Shown piece after piece: positions 35,026 to 43,668 of a stretch of 64,000 nt of DNA (positions are counted from its first letter, which is position 1; the number at the start of each line of letters is the position of its first letter). Source of the stretch: Halorussus salilacus. GTDB taxonomy: Archaea > Halobacteriota > Halobacteria > Halobacteriales > Haladaptataceae. The stretch covers positions 2,232,001 to 2,296,000 of the forward strand of contig NZ_CP099993.1 of the NCBI RefSeq assembly GCF_024138125.1. The letters run 5' to 3'. The translations under genes were made by a program, and so were the position numbers. The notes beneath the pieces are model-generated. The model did not search any database. It worked only from the letters and a program-made list of their open reading frames with translations, and was not told the origin of the DNA.

Positions 35026-36417
35026 ATGTGGATGCTTGCGAGAACAATGATACGGAATACACTAAAAAAGCGGTTCGACGGTATCGGTGACCGGTTCCCC
35101 ACCACATGGGAACGCGGTCAAGTGGGTATCGGTACCCTGATCGTGTTCATCGCTATGGTTCTCGTGGCAGCCATCGCCGCGGGGGTCCTCATCAACACGG
35201 CAGGCTTCCTGCAGTCGAGCGCCGAGCAGACCGGCGAGGAGAGCAGTGCGCAGGTGACGAATCAGCTTCAGGTCATCACGTCGACGGGACAGGTGACGAC
35301 TGGAGCCACTGCGGCAGAGGACACCAGTCACCTCGTCACCTTCGAAGGGGACAGTGGTACGACTGAGGACTTCCTCGGAGAAACGACGATAACCGCCACT
35401 GCAACTAACGATGGCGATACAATCGGAGACGGCTCCGGGGACTCGGATAACCAGATCGAAACCACCACTGGAGGGACTGACTTAGTCTTCAGCCCCATCA
35501 ACGAAAGCGCATACGAAGTGTCTGAAGAGGGCGGTGACGCTTCGTTCGTCGTCAACCTGGATGAGGGCGATGAGCTTACTGCCTCCGGCGGAGACATCAC
35601 TCTCGCACTCCCCGACGGTCAAGGCAGTACCTCCGATGTCACCCTCGCTGATGGGACGCCGCTCGCTACGGAAACCGTCGAGCTGAAGACCGCACAGCTC
35701 ACCTACGACGACGGCACCAGCTCGATCGACGTCCTCGACGAGGGCGAGTTCACCCTCTCGGCGCAGTCGTCCTCGGTCGACATCGAGAACGGTGCCGGAG
35801 ACTCCGTCACGGTCGACACGTCCGACGATGTCGATATTCAGGTCGAAGTTCTCGAACCCGACAGCGACCTCAGCGACAACACCTACCGCCTGACGACGCC
35901 CGAAGGCGATTCCATCGAAGTCGACTTCGATAACGGAGACGCGGTCCAATTCACCCAAGACGTCGTGCTGAGCAACGACGGAACCGAAGTGCAGGTTAGC
36001 GATGGTAGCAACTTCGCTGACGAATCCCTCGGACTCGTCGACGCCGACGACGCTGGCAAGGAATCCGCAGTCGGTCAGCTCGAAGTCGTCGTCACCCGCT
36101 CGCCGGGTGCGGACGACATCGACATGGAGAAGACGACCATCAGCTTCATCGCTCCCGACGGCAGCCACGACCTGACCTACACCGACGACGAGTCGCCCGA
36201 GGAGGACAGCGAGTTCGCCGTCTCCGCGATCAAGGACGACGACGACACCGACCCCGTCCTCTCGTCCGGCGACCGCTTCAAGGTCCTCATCAACCCCGGG
36301 ACGCTCGACGCCGGAGCGAACGCCGAGCTCTCGATGACGACGCCGTCCGGCGCGACGAAGGACGTGTTGCTCCGCGTCCCCGACTCGATCTCGGGTCAGG
36401 AAGCAGTCTCGATCTAA
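35026..36417 (+). CDS. Oversized archaellin (archaeal flagellin)
   Basis: This 463-residue protein carries the unmistakable archaellin N-terminal core: ERG then [20 protein letters not shown] and [21 protein letters not shown]. The prearchaellin peptidase would cut between Gly31 and Gln32. Typical archaellins are around 200 residues; here the outer domain is more than doubled and very rich in Asp, Ser and Thr with strand-like repeats (GDxxxxDxxD). ATG codons at 35032 and 35047 are alternative starts with shorter leaders. No arl assembly or motor genes lie nearby, so it may be an accessory filament or adhesin subunit. Confidence 0.87.
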   Translation: MWMLARTMIRNTLKKRFDGIGDRFPTTWERGQVGIGTLIVFIAMVLVAAIAAGVLINTAGFLQSSAEQTGEESSAQVTNQLQVITSTGQVTTGATAAEDTSHLVTFEGDSGTTEDFLGETTITATATNDGDTIGDGSGDSDNQIETTTGGTDLVFSPINESAYEVSEEGGDASFVVNLDEGDELTASGGDITLALPDGQGSTSDVTLADGTPLATETVELKTAQLTYDDGTSSIDVLDEGEFTLSAQSSSVDIENGAGDSVTVDTSDDVDIQVEVLEPDSDLSDNTYRLTTPEGDSIEVDFDNGDAVQFTQDVVLSNDGTEVQVSDGSNFADESLGLVDADDAGKESAVGQLEVVVTRSPGADDIDMEKTTISFIAPDGSHDLTYTDDESPEEDSEFAVSAIKDDDDTDPVLSSGDRFKVLINPGTLDAGANAELSMTTPSGATKDVLLRVPDSISGQEAVSI

Positions 36418-36505
36418 CCGACGCGCCTTTTCTTTTCGTACCGACACGGCGATAGATGACGTAACTTTACGTACACCCGAGAGACACACATTACGATACG
36501 AATCA

Positions 36506-38209
36506 ATGACCTCCGCCCTCAGTACCCGACTCGCCGTGACTGCCGTCTGTCTGCTCGTCGTCTGTGCGAGCGTCGGACCCGTCGTGACCGCACGGTCGAA
36601 CGCCGACACGTCCTCGTCGGCGCGAATCGACGGGGCCGTCGCCGCGGCCGACTTCGACGAGAACGTCGTCCGGGTCACGCAGGGCGAAAGCGTCAACTTT
36701 TCGGTATCTTCCGACGCCGACGCGACCTTGAACATCGGCTCGCCCGAGATGGGATTCTGGGCGCAGTCGAACGTGAGCGGGTCGTCGGAGGTCACCCTCG
36801 ACACCTACGAGACCGACGCCGACGACATCGTCAGAGGCGACATCGACCCCGACCTCCGGACCGAGCCGCTCGACAGCCCGCTCGAACCCGGCACGTACGA
36901 CATGAACCTCACCGTCAATGGCAAACAGACCGCACTCGCCAAGCTCATCGTCGAACCGAAGGGCGAGCCCGGGCTCGGCAACGACGTCGACCGGTGGATT
37001 CTCCCGTCGGGCACGGAACTCGACGACGTCGAGGAACCCAGCGAGGTCGACGGTGCGGTCTCGGTCGCGTCCGACGAGGAGTTGCGGGTCGCACAGGGGC
37101 GGTGGGTCGCGTTCGGCGTGAATACCTCCGAGTTCAGCGCGGGGTTCGTGGGCTCGTCCTCGAATGCCACCGACCTGTTTGGCGCGGAGTTTACCGAGAC
37201 CGACCCGGAGATGAATACGGAGGAAAACAGGTTCAACGCCGCCAACCTCGAGAAGGTCGTCCACGTACGCGAAGACGGCTCGGTGTACTTCTTCGTGAAC
37301 ACCGCTCAGCATGGGATCGATGCTAACGAGACGTATCGCGCGAACGTGAGCGTCGTCGGTGACAGTCCGTTCCTCGACGGGCCGGAGTGGGTGCAATCGA
37401 GCTTCAGTGTAGTCCCCCCAAAGGCGGAACTCGTTCATGCTGGCGAGCCAATTCAGCTGAACGCGACCGAAACGCTCCGTGGTGAGACGACGTTACCCCC
37501 CGGTGAGACGGTCAACGTCACGGCTAGCTATGACGGTGTGCCTCCATTCGTCGAGCCCAAAGAGGCAACCGTCGAGTCGAATCAGAGTTTCGCCGTCGAG
37601 TTCGACTTCAGCGATGTGCGTCGGGGGGAGACGGTGGAAATCGCGTTGCCTGACCAGCAGAAAACCTACGACGGTGTCCGAATCTGGGAGGTCCGAATCG
37701 ACCATACTGGCGAGAAAGTCGAGCTCACGAAAGATGCAACGATCACCGGAGACACGAAGTTAGAGCCCGGTTCGGAGTTCGACATGGAGGTCGCCTACAC
37801 TGGCGAGTCTTCGAGTTTCACGAAGCAGAAGACGGTTATCGTTAACCAAGACGGCGAGTTCAGCGCAGACTTTGACCTAGACGATGCGTCCGAAGACGGG
37901 AATCTCTCCATCTCGATTCCGGAATACAACAAGACCGTCCCGGCGATTCTTACGAGCCAAGAAACAACAGATACGCCAGCATCCACTACAACTTCGACGC
38001 CGTCGAGTACAACGACCGAAACGTCAACGACAACCCAAGAGACCACGACGACCGATGAACCCACAGAAGAGACAGACACCGCGACGGAGTCGCCACTGAC
38101 CCAGCAGACTATCCAGGAAAATCAATCCGTCCCCGGCTTTACTCTCGTGAGCACGCTTTTTGTCCTCCTCGCGGCTATCCTTCTGGGTGTCCGCCGGGCC
38201 CAACAATAG
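36506..38209 (+). CDS. Secreted surface protein with BGTF-like domain and PGF-CTERM anchor
   Basis: This 567-residue protein has a Sec signal (VTAVCLLVVCASVGPVVTA), beta-rich extracellular domains, about a dozen NxS/T sequons, a Thr/Ser/Glu-rich stretch (about 485-535) suited to O-glycosylation, and a C-terminal tripartite signal: PGF at 543-545, a hydrophobic helix, and RR. That is the PGF-CTERM signal processed by archaeosortase A, which links proteins to an archaeal lipid. The VRVTQGESVNFSVSSDAD region resembles BGTF/S-layer glycoprotein domains. It follows the archaellin gene by 88 bases. Confidence 0.85.
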   Translation: MTSALSTRLAVTAVCLLVVCASVGPVVTARSNADTSSSARIDGAVAAADFDENVVRVTQGESVNFSVSSDADATLNIGSPEMGFWAQSNVSGSSEVTLDTYETDADDIVRGDIDPDLRTEPLDSPLEPGTYDMNLTVNGKQTALAKLIVEPKGEPGLGNDVDRWILPSGTELDDVEEPSEVDGAVSVASDEELRVAQGRWVAFGVNTSEFSAGFVGSSSNATDLFGAEFTETDPEMNTEENRFNAANLEKVVHVREDGSVYFFVNTAQHGIDANETYRANVSVVGDSPFLDGPEWVQSSFSVVPPKAELVHAGEPIQLNATETLRGETTLPPGETVNVTASYDGVPPFVEPKEATVESNQSFAVEFDFSDVRRGETVEIALPDQQKTYDGVRIWEVRIDHTGEKVELTKDATITGDTKLEPGSEFDMEVAYTGESSSFTKQKTVIVNQDGEFSADFDLDDASEDGNLSISIPEYNKTVPAILTSQETTDTPASTTTSTPSSTTTETSTTTQETTTTDEPTEETDTATESPLTQQTIQENQSVPGFTLVSTLFVLLAAILLGVRRAQQ

Positions 38210-38443
38210 GTATCAGGTCTGACTCGGAACGCGTGAGCAGAGGCGGACCCGTAATTAGAAGGAGAACATTTGGAGAATATAGGGTCTACGTTATAGCTGT
38301 GGACGGTTCCGGTAACTTCTGGAAAGAGAACAGAATCCCAGTTGTCGGCCCGTAACCATCCCGATAGGGAACGTCGGCTCCGTTTTGGAAGTTCTGGAAG
38401 TAGCGCGCCGACGCTTAACCCCGTACCCCGACAATCCGTATCC
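38210..38443. other. Gene-free spacer of 234 bases upstream of the PolB operon
   Basis: No gene is seen. It contains cttaac at 38414-38419, about 27 bases above the operon ATG, a plausible TATA-like box, and repeats of a ttctggaag motif at 38318 and 38391. Confidence 0.5.
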
Positions 38444-39145
38444 ATGCGACCGAACTCACAGACGAGGGGGACCCCGGAACCGGAGCTCCCCGAACTGGAC
38501 GCCGGAGTCCGTTTGCTGAACATCGAGGGCACCGACCGCGCGACCGAGCCGCTTCACTCGCTCGTCCTCGACCACCTCCTGCTGAACGAGGGAACCGCAG
38601 TCTGGGTGGACGCGGGCGGGCACGCGGTCACCCAATCGCTCGCGTCGCTCGCACCGAGTACGCGCGCGCTCGACCGGATTCGCGTCGCGCGAGCGTTCAC
38701 GGCTCACCAGCACTACCGACTCGTCCGACGACTCCGCGAGCAGGTCGGCGAGGAGACGACGTTGCTCGTCTGTCCGGAACTCGACCGGTTCTACCGGGAG
38801 GCCGAAACGTACGCCGACGAGGGCGAGGACCTCCTGCTCAGAACGCTGGCGACGATTGCCGGAATAGCCGACCGCCACGACGTTCCCGTCCTCGTGACGC
38901 GAGCGACGGCGGACTCGTTCTCGAACCCTATCGAAGCGGCCGCCGAGGAGACGATTCGGTGCGAGCGGACGAAATTCGGGCCGCGGTTCGTCGGCGCGGA
39001 GTTCGAGACGCTGGTCTACCCGATGGAAGGCGGCACGGTCCAGACGACGCTGGCGTTCTGGAAGCGCGTGCTGAAAGCGCGCGCAACGGCCTCCGACGCC
39101 GTGGCTACCCCGACACCGGAGGTGACCGTCGATGGGGCGTACTAA
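38444..39145 (+). CDS. RecA/RadA-like protein without a working Walker A
   Basis: This 233-residue protein has the order of RecA-fold strands. A strand LLNIEGTDRATEPLH at about 24-37 is where a P-loop GxxGxGKT should be, but Gly/Lys/Thr are missing. TTLLVCPELDRFYR (105-118) is at the Walker B position. VPVLVTRATADSF, then FGPRFVGAEFETLVYPMEGG resemble the last RecA strands. It would not hydrolyse ATP normally. It overlaps the next gene by 14 bases and begins an operon ending in a divergent DNA polymerase, an arrangement that suggests a polymerase accessory role. Confidence 0.75.
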   Translation: MRPNSQTRGTPEPELPELDAGVRLLNIEGTDRATEPLHSLVLDHLLLNEGTAVWVDAGGHAVTQSLASLAPSTRALDRIRVARAFTAHQHYRLVRRLREQVGEETTLLVCPELDRFYREAETYADEGEDLLLRTLATIAGIADRHDVPVLVTRATADSFSNPIEAAAEETIRCERTKFGPRFVGAEFETLVYPMEGGTVQTTLAFWKRVLKARATASDAVATPTPEVTVDGAY

Positions 39146-39422
39146 CCCGACCTTCCGGGACGTGCTCCGGTCGCTCCGCGATAGCTGGGAGGACTATCGG
39201 CGGGCGCTTCGACGACCCGACCAGGACCGGTTCGACCGACTGTTCGAGGACGCCCGCCAGTACGCCGACGCGGGCGGCTACCTCAACCACCAGAACCCGA
39301 TGGTCGTGGTGCTGTTCTCCATCAGCCTCGCCCAGCAGAAGCGAATCGAGGACCTCGAAGCCGAACTCGAAGGCGAACGGTCCGACGCGCCGGTCGACGA
39401 GACGAGCGAGGACCCCTCGTAG
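39132..39422 (+). CDS. Small helical protein of the PolB operon
   Basis: This 96-residue acidic protein has an amphipathic helix-rich N-terminal half (FRDVLRSLRDSWEDYRRALR, then FDRLFEDARQYADAGGYLNH). A hydrophobic stretch (PMVVVLFSISLAQQKRIEDL) runs into a coiled-coil-like Glu-rich tail. It overlaps the RecA-like gene by 14 bases and ends five bases before the polymerase ATG, so it is translationally coupled to both. No family is recognised; it is likely an adaptor between the two neighbours. Confidence 0.75.
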   Translation: MGRTNPTFRDVLRSLRDSWEDYRRALRRPDQDRFDRLFEDARQYADAGGYLNHQNPMVVVLFSISLAQQKRIEDLEAELEGERSDAPVDETSEDPS

Positions 39423-39427
39423 GACGG

Positions 39428-41539
39428 ATGCCGTACAAAATCGACTTCTTCGACGACGAGGTCGTCGAGTGGTCGCTCACCGACGACGGAGCAGACGCCG
39501 AGCAGGTGCTGGACTACACGCCGACGTTCTACGTCGGCCGTGGAGAGGGCGACCGCGATTCGCTCGCGGACGCCCGGGACGCCCTGAAGCGGTTCCCGAC
39601 CGTGGCCCGGACGGCGTTTGAGGAGTGGCGGCCGGGATTCCGCCACGATGCAGAGTCCGTCCTTCGCGTGGACGTGACGAGCGTCGAGGAGGTCTCCCGG
39701 ATGGCGCGCTGGATTCGCGAGTGGGGCGAGCCCGGCGAGTACCGGTGTTTCAACGTCGACTTCTCGCGGGAGTTCCGGTACTGTCTGGAGAACGGACTCG
39801 ACCCGACGCCGTCGCGCGACCTCCGGACGCTTTCCATCGAGGGGCGAGCCAGCGAGTTCACCGCGGCGGAACTCCCCGCGCTGACGGTCGGCGGCGGGCC
39901 CGTCGCCCGGTCGCCGGTGGCCGCGCTCCCGGAACTGGAACGGCGCATCGACCGCGCCGACCCCGACGTGCTGGTCGTCGACTCGGCGAAGATACTGGCG
40001 GGCCTCCACGAGGTGGCCGAGGGTCTCGGATACGACCTCCAGTTGGGTCGGCAGCCGGGATTCCAGAAGCTGGCCGGTCGGTCCACCTACACCAGCTACG
40101 GACGCGTCGGCCACTCGCCCGCGCGATACAACGTCCCCGGACGGGCGATAATCGACCGCTCGAACACGTTCCTCTACGCGAAGTCGAACCTCGCGGGCTG
40201 TCTGTCCCTCGTGGGTCGGTCGTGGAAGCCGATTCAGGAACTCGGGTGGGCGTCCATCGGCAACGTCCTGACCGCGATTCAGATCCGAGAGGCGCTCGAC
40301 CGGAACGTCCTCGTCCCGTGGAAGGCGTGGCGGCCCGAGCTGTTCAAGTCTATGGGCCAACTCCACGAGGCCGACCGCGGTGGGTTCACCTTCTCGCCCG
40401 ACGTCGGCCTGCACGAGGGCGTCCACGAACTCGACTTCTCGTCGCTGTATCCCAACATCATCTGCACGCGGAACGTGAGCCCCGAGACGATTCGGTGTGC
40501 GTGCCACTCCGAGCGGGACGACGTGCCGGGAATCGGGTACAGCATCTGCGACGACCCCGGATACCTGCCGGACGTCTTGGCACCGCTCATCGACGACCGC
40601 GACGAGACCAAGGGCGAGCTACGGGTGACCGACGACGAGGAGCGACGCCGAGAGCTGGAGGGGCGCTCGGACGCCATCAAGTGGATTCTGGTGTCGTGTT
40701 TCGGCTATCAGGGATTCTCGAACGCGAAGTTCGGGCGCATCGAGTGCCACGAGGCCATCAACGCGTTCGCCCGCGAGATTCTCCTCGACGCGAAGGAAGC
40801 GCTGGAGGCGGGCGGATGGCGCATCGTCCACGGCATCGTCGATAGCGTCTGGGTGACCGCGCGGGAGAACGACGACCAGCGGCCGCTCGACGAACTCGCA
40901 AGCGAAATCTCCGAGGACGTGGGCATTCGCCTGGAGTACGAGGCCGCGTACGACTGGGTCGCGTTCGTTCCCCTGCGCGATAGCGAGGCGGGAGCGCTCA
41001 CCAAGTACTTCGGCGCGCTCTCGGGAGGCGGTGACGACCGGCAGTTCAAGTATCGGGGTATCGAGTGTCGCCAGCGGAGCACGCCGCCGTTCGTCGCGGA
41101 CGTACAGGAGGACCTCGTGGCGGTCCTCGACGAGACGCGCTCGCCGGAGGCGGTCACAGACCGCCTCCGGCGAGCGCTCGGGGCGTTACGGGAGGGCCGC
41201 GTCGACCCGGGCGAACTGGTCGTCGAGCAACGCACCTCGAAACGAGCCGACGAGTACGCCCGTGCGACGCGGACGGTCGCCGCGCTCGAACGCGCGACCG
41301 GCGACGGGCGGGACGTTCGGCCCGGGCAGGGGGTCGAGTACGTCGTGGTCGACGACTCGAAGCGGTCGCGCGAGCGAGTCCAGTTGGCCGACGAGGCGGA
41401 GACGTACGACGCGGAGTTCTACGTCGGGGAGGTGCTTCGTGCGGCCGAGAGCGTCCTGTCGCCGTTGGGGTGGCGGCGTGAGTACATCGAGGCGTGTCTC
41501 GCGGAACGGACGGACGCGAGTCTCGGTTCGTACGGGTAG
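39428..41539 (+). CDS. Divergent family B DNA polymerase (PolB2-like)
   Basis: This 703-residue protein has motif A as HELDFSSLYPNII with D336, a motif B-like region KWILVSCFGYQG (K418 to G429), and motif C as HGIVDSVWV with D472. The usual YxDTDS is changed, so the first Asp is lost but the metal-binding second Asp remains. The N-terminal exonuclease region is degenerate (VDFSREF instead of DIET; no clear Exo II or III). It matches the archaeal PolB2 type, often described as inactivated or specialised for damage bypass. The gene ends an operon with the RecA-like and helical proteins. Confidence 0.85.
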   Translation: MPYKIDFFDDEVVEWSLTDDGADAEQVLDYTPTFYVGRGEGDRDSLADARDALKRFPTVARTAFEEWRPGFRHDAESVLRVDVTSVEEVSRMARWIREWGEPGEYRCFNVDFSREFRYCLENGLDPTPSRDLRTLSIEGRASEFTAAELPALTVGGGPVARSPVAALPELERRIDRADPDVLVVDSAKILAGLHEVAEGLGYDLQLGRQPGFQKLAGRSTYTSYGRVGHSPARYNVPGRAIIDRSNTFLYAKSNLAGCLSLVGRSWKPIQELGWASIGNVLTAIQIREALDRNVLVPWKAWRPELFKSMGQLHEADRGGFTFSPDVGLHEGVHELDFSSLYPNIICTRNVSPETIRCACHSERDDVPGIGYSICDDPGYLPDVLAPLIDDRDETKGELRVTDDEERRRELEGRSDAIKWILVSCFGYQGFSNAKFGRIECHEAINAFAREILLDAKEALEAGGWRIVHGIVDSVWVTARENDDQRPLDELASEISEDVGIRLEYEAAYDWVAFVPLRDSEAGALTKYFGALSGGGDDRQFKYRGIECRQRSTPPFVADVQEDLVAVLDETRSPEAVTDRLRRALGALREGRVDPGELVVEQRTSKRADEYARATRTVAALERATGDGRDVRPGQGVEYVVVDDSKRSRERVQLADEAETYDAEFYVGEVLRAAESVLSPLGWRREYIEACLAERTDASLGSYG

Positions 41540-41583
41540 GGAGATATTTAGTCGTTGAGAGATACGAGGCGAGTACGAGCACC

Positions 41584-42140
41584 ATGGCCGTCTTGGACGA
41601 CCTCTCCGGGTTCGAATTCGAGGACCTGATGGAGGACGCGTTCCGGAACCTCGGCTACGAGAACGTTCGCCAAGCCGAGAAAACGGCCGACGAGGCTCTC
41701 GTCGAAAAGTACGTCGGAGACGCCGACGTGATTTTCCATCAGGCCGCGCAGGCGGGTGTTCGGACGAGCGTCGAACAGCCCCAGAAGGTCAGCGATATCA
41801 ACATCAGCGGGACGCTCAACGTGCTGGAGGCCGCTCGCGATTTGGAGACGAGCGGGTGGCCGTCGCGACCTCCTCGTCGGTGTACGGCACGCCCGAGTAC
41901 CTCCCCTACGACGAAGAGTATCCGACGATGCCCATGAGCCCGTACGGTGCGTCGGATCTGGCCGAGGAGACCCGAGACCCGCTCGCGCCGGACCTGCAGT
42001 ACGCCGAGCGCCGCAACGCCGACGCAGAATACACGCATGTGGACATCTCGAAGGCGAACGAGCTAATTTGGTACGGGCCGACGACGATTCAGGACGGAGT
42101 CGAGAAGCTCACAGAGTGGTATCGGAAGAATCCTGGCTGA
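41584..42140 (+). pseudogene. Chimeric remnant: Mrr-like endonuclease start fused to a decayed sugar epimerase
   Basis: From ATG 41584 the first 37 codons (MAVLDDLSGFEFEDLMEDAF ... KTADE) look like the start of an Mrr-type restriction endonuclease. The frame then joins, near 41694, an SDR epimerase from its middle (DADVIFHQAAQAGVRTSVEQ). Near 41855 a one-base loss shifts the frame, and the epimerase continues as VAVATSSSVYGTPEYLPYDE. YGASD replaces the YxxxK pair, and about 120 residues are missing before the normal epimerase end (ADAEYTHVDISKANELI ... EWYRKNPG). So at least three lesions are present. Confidence 0.8.
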
Positions 42141-42203
42141 TACGAATCGCTGGTTCAGCAGTTGTAGACTGCAAATACTGACATCGACGGTTCACTTCAC
42201 AGC

Positions 42204-42210
42204 TTTTAAG
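42204..42210 (+). promoter_or_regulatory. TATA-like box of the sugar-phosphate transferase gene
   Basis: ttttaag is centred 29 bases above the ATG at 42236. Confidence 0.55.
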
Positions 42211-42235
42211 CGAACTCCCCGAGCGAAGTAGTCTG

Positions 42236-43642
42236 ATGGTCTCCGGCCACCGCTATCGTGTTATGAGTGTCGCGGGTACCGTTGCCGTCGCGATACTCGG
42301 TGTTATCGTTGGGAATACTCAGTTCGTCCAATCGGTAGTGACCTCTGTTGCACCGGTGGTTCGACGGCTTTCACCAGTCGTATTAGAGGGCGATGACCTG
42401 GTAATCGCTCTTGCGACGACAGTGCTCGTGGCGACAGCGAGCTTTATCCCGTTGTTCAAGCCTCGCCCGCGACGTTTTCTGGACACGGTTCTCTTGGTCC
42501 AGAAGCGCGTGCTGCTTACGGGATTCGCACTCGCCGCGATAGGCTATTTCAACTACACCTACCGGCTACCGCGCGCCACGCTGGGGGTCGCCATCGCGAC
42601 GATGCTGGTCGTCCTTCCGGCGTGGTTCGTCGCGATTCGTCGCCAGCCCTCCGGTAGCGAACGAGCCGTCATCGTGGGCGACGATATCGAGGAGATTCTG
42701 GAGGTGCGCGAGGGCATCGACGTACCGGTCGTCGGCTACGTCGCCCCACCGAGCCCGTATCAGGTGAGTGGGGAGTCCGAGAACGAAGCCGTTGCGGTCG
42801 CCGATGGCGGAAGCGAATCCTTGAACGGGCTAGAGCGACTCGGCGGACTCTCGCGACTCAACGAGGTGTTGATAGAGTACGACGTCGATACGGCAGTTCT
42901 AGCCTTCGATCAGGCGGACCGGGCGGAGTTCTTCGGTACTCTCCATACCTGTCATGAACAGGGCGTCAAGACGATGGTGCACGGTAAGCACTCCGATACC
43001 GTGTTAACTCCGGCCGATGCGAAGAGTTCTATCGTCGAAATCGACCTCGAACCCTGGGACTGGCAGGACCGAATGCTGAAGCGGCTATTCGATGTGGCAT
43101 TCGCCGGGACAGCGTTGCTCGTTCTTTCCCCGGTCGTCTTCCTCATCGCACTTGCCATCAAGGTCGAGGGGAACGGTCCCGTGTTCTTCACTCAGGAACG
43201 AACATATAGGTTTGGGGACACTTTCAGGATATACAAGTTCCGGACGCTCAAACCCGAACCCGAGGGGCAAGTGAGCCTAGATATCGAACGCGACCGAAAG
43301 ACGCCGCTCGGTGAGTTCCTCCGGAAGACTCATCTGGACGAGATTCCGCAACTCTGGTCTATTCTCAACGGAGACATGAGTGTCGTCGGCCCTCGACCTG
43401 CAATCACGGAACTCGAACCGGAGTACGTCTCAGAGGTGGACATCTGGCGACAACGATGGTTCGTCAAGCCCGGACTGACTGGACTCGCACAGGTCAACGA
43501 CGCGACCGGCAAGGAACCGGACCGGAAGATAAAGTACGACGTCGAGTACATCCGAAAGCAGTCGCTCCGATTCGACTTGAAAATCGTACTCCGACAATTT
43601 TGGCAGGTATTCGAAGACGTGGTCTCGTTCAAATCGGGTTGA
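42236..43642 (+). CDS. Polyprenyl glycosylphosphotransferase (initiating sugar transferase)
   Basis: This 468-residue protein has four or five N-terminal membrane helices, a Rossmann-like CoA-binding-type middle domain (ERAVIVGDDIEEILEV ...), and a C-terminal bacterial-sugar-transferase domain. The latter starts KRLFDVAFAGTALLVLSPVV and contains FFTQERTYRFGDTFRIYKFRT, LGEFLRKTHLDEIPQLWSIL and GDMSVVGPRPA. It moves a sugar-1-phosphate from a UDP-sugar to a lipid phosphate carrier (dolichol phosphate in archaea), the first step in repeat-unit assembly. It is transcribed toward the converging dehydrogenase gene. Confidence 0.9.
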   Translation: MVSGHRYRVMSVAGTVAVAILGVIVGNTQFVQSVVTSVAPVVRRLSPVVLEGDDLVIALATTVLVATASFIPLFKPRPRRFLDTVLLVQKRVLLTGFALAAIGYFNYTYRLPRATLGVAIATMLVVLPAWFVAIRRQPSGSERAVIVGDDIEEILEVREGIDVPVVGYVAPPSPYQVSGESENEAVAVADGGSESLNGLERLGGLSRLNEVLIEYDVDTAVLAFDQADRAEFFGTLHTCHEQGVKTMVHGKHSDTVLTPADAKSSIVEIDLEPWDWQDRMLKRLFDVAFAGTALLVLSPVVFLIALAIKVEGNGPVFFTQERTYRFGDTFRIYKFRTLKPEPEGQVSLDIERDRKTPLGEFLRKTHLDEIPQLWSILNGDMSVVGPRPAITELEPEYVSEVDIWRQRWFVKPGLTGLAQVNDATGKEPDRKIKYDVEYIRKQSLRFDLKIVLRQFWQVFEDVVSFKSG

Positions 43643-43668
43643 GGCGAGGAATAGTGTTCTCGGTCGCC

